Shown here piece by piece: positions 58,986 to 64,000 of a stretch of 64,000 nt of DNA. Origin of the DNA: Desulfomicrobium escambiense DSM 10707. GTDB taxonomy: Bacteria; Desulfobacterota; Desulfovibrionia; Desulfovibrionales; Desulfomicrobiaceae. Within the stretch, counting starts at the first letter, position 1. Every line of letters begins with the position of its first letter. The stretch spans positions 54,426-118,425 of the forward strand of contig NZ_AUAR01000015.1 of NCBI RefSeq assembly GCF_000428825.1, in the 5' to 3' direction. The notes under the pieces are model-generated. The model ran no database searches, was not told the origin of the DNA, and saw nothing but the letters and a program-made list of their open reading frames with translations. The translations under genes were made by a program, and so were the position numbers.

Positions 58986-59503
58986 TCGTACCCCTCCAAT
59001 ATCTTGCAGGCCGAATCGGGCGTGACCCCGCCATGGACGTCGCGGTCCACGACCATGACCGGGGCCAGGCCGCAGGCGCCCAGGCAGCGCACGGGCTCCA
59101 GGCTGAAGCGCCCGCTCCCGCAGGTACCGCCGGCCTTCACGCCGAAGCGCCGCTCCACCCGGTCCAGGACCTCGCGCACCCCGCGCACGTAGCAGGCCGT
59201 GCCCGTGCAGACGCGGACCTGATGCCGTCCCTTGGGTTCAAGAGAAAAAAGCGAATAGAACGACACGACGCCGTACACCTTGGCGACGGGAAGGTTCATG
59301 CCGCGTGCGATGCGCTCGATGAGTTCCGGCGGGAAATGCCCCGCGATGTCCTGGCACAGCCGCAGGACCGTGATGAGGGAGCCGGGCGTGCCGCGGTGTT
59401 CGGCCACGACGGCGTCGGCCAGGGCGAGTTGTTCGGGGGTGAGTGCGTTCAATGGGGCCACGCTGGTTGAAGGTTTGTGCGGTGTTGGGCTTGGGAAAGT
59501 CAT
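58982..59503 (-). CDS. NuoE/HndA-like [2Fe-2S] subunit
   Basis: The 173-residue protein has the NuoE fold: a helical N-terminal part (LTPEQLALADAVVAEH) and a thioredoxin-like [2Fe-2S] domain with CTGTACYVRG and CLGACGLAP. It forms the diaphorase module with the NuoF-like subunit. The start MTFPSPTP is chosen because the upstream 47 codons are the 9-base tandem repeat region and do not match the family. It is the first gene of the formate dehydrogenase operon. Its stop overlaps the next ATG. Confidence 0.9.
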   Translation of the reverse strand: MTFPSPTPHKPSTSVAPLNALTPEQLALADAVVAEHRGTPGSLITVLRLCQDIAGHFPPELIERIARGMNLPVAKVYGVVSFYSLFSLEPKGRHQVRVCTGTACYVRGVREVLDRVERRFGVKAGGTCGSGRFSLEPVRCLGACGLAPVMVVDRDVHGGVTPDSACKILEGYE

Positions 59504-59555
59504 AGTGCAGGGGGCGGTGATGCGCAAATCGGTTTTGGGGGCATGGGCGGCGGGG

Positions 59556-59600
59556 TGGACGGTATGGACCGGATGGACGTAATGGACGGTATGGACTGTG
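59556..59600. repeat. Five tandem 9-base repeats upstream of the formate dehydrogenase operon
   Basis: Five units beginning TGGAC follow each other without gaps: TGGACGGTA, TGGACCGGA, TGGACGTAA, TGGACGGTA, TGGACTGTG. They lie 52 bases before the NuoE-like start and 42 bases before the DUF1810 start, in the divergent promoter region. They may be a variable-number repeat or a set of binding sites. Confidence 0.85.
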
Positions 59601-59642
59601 ACGAATACGGGCCACGGGCCAAACCGTGGACAGGAGAACAGC

Positions 59643-60083
59643 ATGCATGCCGACGATCCCTTTGACCTGAGCCGCTTCGTGCAGGCCCAGGAAGGCGTTT
59701 ACGCCTCCGCCCTGGCCGAACTTTGCGCCGGGCGCAAGACTTCTCACTGGATGTGGTTCGTTTTCCCGCAGATCGACGGCCTAGGCCGCAGCCAGACGGC
59801 CCGGTTCTTCGCCGTGAAGAGCCTGGCCGAGGCCCGGGCGTACCTGGCGCACCCGGTCCTGGGAAAACGTCTGCGCGAATGCACTTCCGCCGTGCTGGCC
59901 GTCGCCGACCGCACGGCATCCGAAATTTTCGGTTACCCGGATGAGATCAAGTTCCGTTCCTCCATGACCCTGTTCGAACGGGCGGATTCGGACTGCGCCC
60001 TCTTTTCCGACGCCCTGAACAGGTTTTTCGGAGGCGGACGGGACCCGATGACGCTGGAAATACTGGCAGGCATCGGTTCCTGA
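59643..60083 (+). CDS. DUF1810 family protein
   Basis: The 146-residue protein has the DUF1810 signature: FDLSRFVQAQEGVYASALAEL, KTSHWMWFVFPQI, GLGRSQTARFFAV, and a C-terminal region with IFGYPDEIKFRSSMTLF. The family is widespread and soluble; its role is not known. GGAGAA precedes the ATG. It is divergent from the formate dehydrogenase operon and is followed by the FUSC gene about 180 bases later. The length is normal. Confidence 0.88.
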   Translation: MHADDPFDLSRFVQAQEGVYASALAELCAGRKTSHWMWFVFPQIDGLGRSQTARFFAVKSLAEARAYLAHPVLGKRLRECTSAVLAVADRTASEIFGYPDEIKFRSSMTLFERADSDCALFSDALNRFFGGGRDPMTLEILAGIGS

Positions 60084-60267
60084 GCATCGGGCGAATGCCT
60101 GGAGGGCCCCTGAAACGCCGTTGCCGTCGGAGACAAGTTTGCATAGGGATGCCCTCTGCGTTTCAAAGCCCCCGACAACGCCACCGTTCTCGCCCGGCCA
60201 CACAGTCGCCAAACCGCCAACGGCGCGACCACATCAGGTCCGCCGCCACGCCAAGGACACGCACGCT

Positions 60268-61320
60268 ATGGCATTCATCGACCCCGACTCGCACCAGGCC
60301 ATGATCCGCCACGGCCTGAAAACCGGCATCGCCGCGGTGCTGGCCTACGGCGCGGCCCGGCTCTTGGACCTGGAATTCGGCTACTGGGCCGCGCTGTCCG
60401 CGGTCATCGTCATGCAGGTCTACGTCGCGGATTCCGTCCAGATGTGCCTCTACCGCTTCTCCGGCACCGCCGTCGGCGCGCTCATCGGCATGGCAGCCAT
60501 ATCGGTCTTTCCGGCAACACAGGCCATGACCGTGCTGGCCCTCTTCCTGTCAGTGACCTTCTGCGCCTACATGACCCGCTACAACGCCCGGTACCGCATG
60601 GCGGCCATCACCGTGTGCATCGTCATTTTGGCCAGCCTGAACCAGGAGGACAGGCTCGTCTTCGGCCTGCTGCGGGTTGCGGAGATCGGCATCGGCGTGG
60701 CCGCGGCCTTCGCGGTCAGCATCACCCTGTGGCCCGTGCGGGCCGGCAGCGCCCTCAAGGCCCGCCTCATGGAACGCTTCACCGAGTGCGCCCGCAGCTA
60801 CGAAACCATCATGGAGTCGTTCCTGGCCCTGCAGACGGGCCTCGACCCGCATCTGCTCGCCGGACTTCAGGCAGACATCCTGAAGGACCGCGCCCTGTTC
60901 CAGAAAGTCCTGCATCATGAGCGCAGGATGTACCGCGAGGATACCGACCTGCTGGACCTCAAAATCCGCACCCTCGAACGTTGCGTGGTCCATCTGGAGT
61001 CGATGCTCCGCGCGCTCAACAGTGAACAGGACAAGGGCTACGAAATTCTCATGGCGCCCGAACTGCGGCAGCTGTCCACAGTTGCCGTGAACGGGATGCG
61101 CGCCATCGCCTCCGGAAGCGTCCCGGACCAGGCGCACCTTTCGCACGCCCTGGATAATGCGGAAACCCGCCTGCTGGAACTTCGGAACGAGGGGGCCACC
61201 AAACGCTTCCACCTGCAGAAACTCGTTCAGTTCTTTGCCTTCTACCACGGCGCCCAATCCATGGGGCACGACATTCTTCTCTACTGCCGCAATGCGAAGT
61301 TCGACATTGCGCCCTCCTGA
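60268..61320 (+). CDS. FUSC family (aromatic acid exporter-like) inner membrane protein
   Basis: The 350-residue protein has five or six N-terminal transmembrane helices (about 15-165) and a long cytoplasmic helical C-terminal part. The start of the membrane part, RHGLKTGIAAVLAYGAARLL, with GYWAALSAVIVMQ and a second hydrophobic block LALFLSVTFCAYMTRY, is typical of FUSC/ArAE proteins, which are thought to export aromatic acids or other anions. The start at 60268 places the first helix correctly; an earlier ATG (60121) adds 49 low-complexity residues and is less likely. No membrane-fusion partner is nearby. Confidence 0.82.
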   Translation: MAFIDPDSHQAMIRHGLKTGIAAVLAYGAARLLDLEFGYWAALSAVIVMQVYVADSVQMCLYRFSGTAVGALIGMAAISVFPATQAMTVLALFLSVTFCAYMTRYNARYRMAAITVCIVILASLNQEDRLVFGLLRVAEIGIGVAAAFAVSITLWPVRAGSALKARLMERFTECARSYETIMESFLALQTGLDPHLLAGLQADILKDRALFQKVLHHERRMYREDTDLLDLKIRTLERCVVHLESMLRALNSEQDKGYEILMAPELRQLSTVAVNGMRAIASGSVPDQAHLSHALDNAETRLLELRNEGATKRFHLQKLVQFFAFYHGAQSMGHDILLYCRNAKFDIAPS

Positions 61321-61463
61321 TGGTAGGAGTTATGCATAAAAATATGCATGCCCCGCACGGGACCACGCCGGATGCCGATTGTCGACCGGCCATTGACTGT
61401 CCTGCTGGGCAATTTTATGTAACATCCCGGCAACGTAAACATCTGCCACAAGGAAGGCGAATC

Positions 61464-62156
61464 ATGAAAAAAATACTTCTGACTGTACTTATCGCCGTGT
61501 TCGCGGTGAGCGGCTGCGCGACCATGGACCAGCAAACCAAGACCACCAAGGGTGCAGCCTACGGCGCGGGCGGCGGCGCCGTCGCCGGTGCGATATTGGG
61601 CGGGATCATCGGCCGTGACGTCAAGGGCGCGGCCATCGGCGCGGCGGCCGGCGCGGCCATCGGCGGTCTGGCTGGGGCCGGCGTGGGCCACATGATGGAC
61701 AAGCAGGAGGCGGAGATGCGCGATGCCCTGGCCACGTCCGAGGAAGTGGCCGTCCGGCGCGAGGGTGATCTCATCGCCCTGACCCTGAAGGGCGACGTAT
61801 CCTTCGACGTGAACTCCGACGTGGTCCTTCCGGGCTTGTACACCGAACTGGATCGCATCGCGCAGATCCTGGTCAAATACCCCGACACGACCATCGTCAT
61901 CGAAGGGCACACGGACAGCACGGGCTCCGACACCTACAACCAGGGGCTGTCCGAACGGCGCGCCCTGAGCGTCCAGAGGCTGCTGGTGCAGCGCGGCGTG
62001 AGCGAATACCGCATCTCGACCATCGGCTATGGCGAAACTCGCCCCGTGGCCACCAACAACACACCCGAAGGCCGCCAGATGAACCGCCGCGTGGAGATCC
62101 GCGTCAACCCCAACGCCCAGACCCAGCCCCAGGGTCAGCCGGCTCCGGTGCAGTAA
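61464..62156 (+). CDS. OmpA-family lipoprotein with glycine-zipper segment
   Basis: The 230-residue protein has a lipoprotein signal (MKKILLTVLIAVFAVSGC, lipobox Cys18). A Gly/Ala-rich glycine-zipper region (about 30-75) follows. The C-terminal OmpA domain binds peptidoglycan, with VIEGHTDSTGSDTYNQGLSE and RRVEI. It is anchored in the outer membrane and attached to the cell wall. AAGGAAGG precedes the ATG. A strong terminator follows it. Confidence 0.95.
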   Translation: MKKILLTVLIAVFAVSGCATMDQQTKTTKGAAYGAGGGAVAGAILGGIIGRDVKGAAIGAAAGAAIGGLAGAGVGHMMDKQEAEMRDALATSEEVAVRREGDLIALTLKGDVSFDVNSDVVLPGLYTELDRIAQILVKYPDTTIVIEGHTDSTGSDTYNQGLSERRALSVQRLLVQRGVSEYRISTIGYGETRPVATNNTPEGRQMNRRVEIRVNPNAQTQPQGQPAPVQ

Positions 62157-62570
62157 TCCCGCCGGTCCTGGCCCGCACTCGCATACGGTACATCGGGCCC
62201 GCGTCGCAAAGACGCGGGCCCGATCTTTTTCGGACAGCCGCCACGTACATGCGAAGCCTGCAGTCTCTCGGTGCGGCGTGCGCAATGGTGAGCCCGACGT
62301 TCCCGCCTCGCACGTTACCGTGCAGGATTTGCGCAGCGGACGGCTGGAAAAATTTTCGCGAGATGTTCCCGCTTCCTGCAAGCCCCTCCTCGTCAAGTCC
62401 CATGGCGGCCGCACGCCGTGCGCCGCAGGGCTGCATCGGCCGGTTTTCCTCGGGTATCAGGCCCGGTTCGCTTTTTGCTTCATACGGGGAAATGGGTCCC
62501 GCCTGGAGACGGGACCTGCGGGAGTCCTGCGATACCGTTTCGCAGGGTCACTCCTTAACCCGCACACATC
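62157..62570. other. Intergenic region with a terminator, no gene seen
   Basis: The first 75 bases hold the terminator of the OmpA-like gene. The rest, to the next lipoprotein start, has no credible coding sequence or recognised RNA. No ribosome binding site is clear before the next gene. The promoter of that gene must lie here but cannot be assigned. Confidence 0.5.
62192..62230 (+). terminator. Rho-independent terminator of the OmpA-like lipoprotein gene
   Basis: ATCGGGCCCGCGTC (62192-62205) pairs perfectly with GACGCGGGCCCGAT (62211-62224) around a five-base loop, followed by CTTTTT. It is one of the strongest hairpins in the window. Confidence 0.92.
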
Positions 62571-63773
62571 ATGAAAAAAACACTGGCAACATTCGTCATT
62601 CTGTCCGCCCTCGCGCTTCAAGGGTGCGTGGTCGGAGTCAGTTCGGTCCAGCCTCCGCGTGTAGGCTTCTACGGGCACCCGTCCCTCGTCGTCATCCCCG
62701 GGACCTACGTCTACGCCATGACCGACATCGATGACGACATCTACTTTCACGTCGGCTGGTGGTGGCGGCTGTGGGACGGACGTTGGTATCGCTCCCACTA
62801 CTATGACCGGGGCTGGAGCGACTACAGGGGGGTACCGGCATTCTACCGGGAGGTCGACCCCCGCTGGCGGGACTTCTACAGGCACCGCCGCTGGAACGGA
62901 CACCCCTGGGAATGCGAACGCATCCCGGCCCCACGGGTCCAGAGCGACTGGGACAGATGGGAGAACACCCGCTACTGGGAGAAGGAGAGAAACTGGGGCG
63001 TAAAGGGCTTCCGTCCCGAGCCTTATCGACATGCCGGACTGTCGGGACAGGAGCGGGACGACTCGCGGTTCAGGGACGCGGACAGGAATCGCCAGATTCG
63101 GCCCCAATTGTCGCCGGACCGCAGGCGGGAATTCTCACGCGAAAAAGAGGCCTCGCGGCCCGGCCTGCCGTTCTTCGGAAACCGCCGGACGGACGACCGG
63201 GAAACTCAAAACCTTGAACGGGATCGAACCCATGATCGCCGGACCAGCCGACCGCAGCAGGTCTTCGAACGCCAGCGGCAGGAGGCCGGGGCAGCCGAAG
63301 CCCGAAGAGACGAGCGTTACGACGATCGCAGCGGCACGCGGGGCAGCCAGACGATTCTCGAACACCAACAGCGGGACGCCGAAAAAATCGAGGCACCGCA
63401 GAACCGGCAGCTCCGCGAGCGGCAGGACTATCGCCGCACCACTCCGTTCTTCAAACAGGGACAGCGGGAATCCGGAGCGACGGACCAGCCGCGGCACGAA
63501 CAATTCCGCGAGCACCAGGCTGAAGAAACGGCGACGCCCCTCTTTCAAGGACGGCAACGGGAAGCCAGGCCTGAGAGGCGCCAACAGGACGACTCCGACC
63601 GCCGACAGTTCCGGCCGGCATCACGGCAGCCGGAAATCGGCCAGGAACGCCCGCAACGTCAGGAGCGCAGCCGAGACGGCCGCAAACGCCCCACGCAGGA
63701 ACTCACCGGCCAAGGGCCTGAAGAATCCGGAGCACCTGCCAGCGGAGTAACCGAAATCATGCAGCCTCAATAA
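62571..63773 (+). CDS. Lipoprotein with aromatic N-terminal half and Gln/Arg/Glu-rich repeat tail
   Basis: The 400-residue protein has a lipoprotein signal (MKKTLATFVILSALALQGC, Cys19). Residues 20-155 are rich in Trp, Tyr and Arg (GWWWRLWDGRWYRSHYYDRG). From about 160 to 390 it is a disordered, highly charged tail with loose repeats of about 30 residues that contain LPFF, TPFF or TPLF followed by QR-rich stretches. I do not recognise the whole family, though the N-terminal part resembles short WR-rich lipoproteins. A strong terminator follows. It is probably anchored in a membrane facing the periplasm. Confidence 0.8.
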   Translation: MKKTLATFVILSALALQGCVVGVSSVQPPRVGFYGHPSLVVIPGTYVYAMTDIDDDIYFHVGWWWRLWDGRWYRSHYYDRGWSDYRGVPAFYREVDPRWRDFYRHRRWNGHPWECERIPAPRVQSDWDRWENTRYWEKERNWGVKGFRPEPYRHAGLSGQERDDSRFRDADRNRQIRPQLSPDRRREFSREKEASRPGLPFFGNRRTDDRETQNLERDRTHDRRTSRPQQVFERQRQEAGAAEARRDERYDDRSGTRGSQTILEHQQRDAEKIEAPQNRQLRERQDYRRTTPFFKQGQRESGATDQPRHEQFREHQAEETATPLFQGRQREARPERRQQDDSDRRQFRPASRQPEIGQERPQRQERSRDGRKRPTQELTGQGPEESGAPASGVTEIMQPQ

Positions 63774-63820
63774 GCATCCCTCGGCGTATCGGGCGTAAGG
63801 GGAGAAGGCTCACCAAAGAA

Positions 63821-63859
63821 CAAGGGCTTGGATTATACATCCAAGCCCTTGATTTTTTT
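63821..63859 (+). terminator. Rho-independent terminator of the Gln/Arg-rich lipoprotein gene
   Basis: CAAGGGCTTGGAT (63821-63833) pairs perfectly with ATCCAAGCCCTTG (63839-63851) around a five-base loop, followed by ATTTTTTT. It lies about 50 bases past the stop codon. Confidence 0.92.
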
Positions 63860-63862
63860 GAG

Positions 63863-63879
63863 TGGCGGAGAGGGTGGGA
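63863..63879 (-). other. Possible tRNA-Ser 3'-end fragment or attachment site
   Basis: TGGCGGAGAGGGTGGGA reads on the minus strand as TCCCACCCTCTCCGCCA, the usual last 17 bases of bacterial tRNA-Ser including CCA. The bases upstream of it on that strand do not continue as a tRNA. It could be an att site left by an integrated element whose other part lies beyond the window. Confidence 0.35.
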
Positions 63880-64000
63880 GAGCCGAGACACGGGCTTAAC
63901 CTACTGACAGGAGTTTCGACAGTTTCTGGTCAAATGAGCCGGCTATTCCCAATAATACAGCATATTAGCTCTTGATTTTCTGTAAGACCCCACGCTCGAC

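Overview
The window is GC-rich, densely coded, and looks like a chromosome segment of an anaerobic desulfobacterium, most likely Desulfovibrionales (for example a Desulfomicrobium or Desulfovibrio relative). That placement is inferred from gene content: a ferredoxin-linked 2-oxoacid oxidoreductase (korAB), a cytosolic formate dehydrogenase of NuoEFG type, several molybdopterin enzymes, and a DUF438/hemerythrin/PAS protein. No rRNA or other strict phylogenetic marker is present. Two tRNA genes are present, Leu(UAG) and Ala(CGC). No CRISPR array or complete transposon was seen.

Layout. 1-4.3 kb: end of an HD-GYP protein, a six-EF-hand protein, an LsrG-like monooxygenase, a YqaA-type membrane protein and a membrane-anchored methyltransferase. 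4.5-22 kb, almost all on the minus strand, is core housekeeping: tig-clpP-clpX-lon, tRNA-Leu, dnaX-ebfC-recR-recD2, ilvE, mtnA-der, and korA-korB-ppiC. 22-28 kb on the plus strand: a hydantoinase-like protein, a small unknown protein and an EamA transporter in one operon, then zwf and a second branched-chain-type aminotransferase. 28-37.5 kb: tRNA-Ala followed by a type I restriction-modification operon (hsdM, a broken yhcG-like gene, hsdS, an AlbA_2 ATPase-like protein, hsdR, a YgjP/SprT-like metallopeptidase). 37.7-42.7 kb: a DUF438/hemerythrin/PAS protein, a large sensor kinase and a small unknown. 42.7-47.5 kb: a molybdopterin oxidoreductase divergent from a DNA-damage cluster umuD-umuC-uvsE. 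47.7-53.4 kb: a PilZ protein, then the most unusual locus. 53.5-64 kb: a DUF1566 protein, the formate dehydrogenase operon, DUF1810 and FUSC proteins, and two lipoproteins.

Most interesting locus (48.2-53.3 kb). One 470-residue protein joins an ECF-type sigma factor (about residues 1-175) to a complete NrtA/CmpA/NasS-like substrate-binding domain (about 184-460). It has no signal peptide, so the ligand domain should be cytoplasmic. Directly downstream is an operon of an HPP-family membrane protein (some HPP proteins are nitrite transporters), a cytoplasmic molybdopterin [4Fe-4S] oxidoreductase and a four-cluster ferredoxin in which one cluster has Ser in place of a ligand Cys. I infer a one-protein, ligand-gated sigma switch for an oxyanion (nitrate, nitrite or similar) controlling an uncharacterised molybdoenzyme.

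Other structures: a nested-palindrome intergenic repeat in two copies (27.9 and 46.5 kb), a perfect 20-bp-arm palindrome at the breakpoint of the broken yhcG gene, a 26-bp imperfect hairpin in the mtnA leader, a 5 x 9 bp tandem repeat upstream of the formate dehydrogenase operon, and a 17-bp tRNA-Ser-3'-end-like sequence at the right edge.
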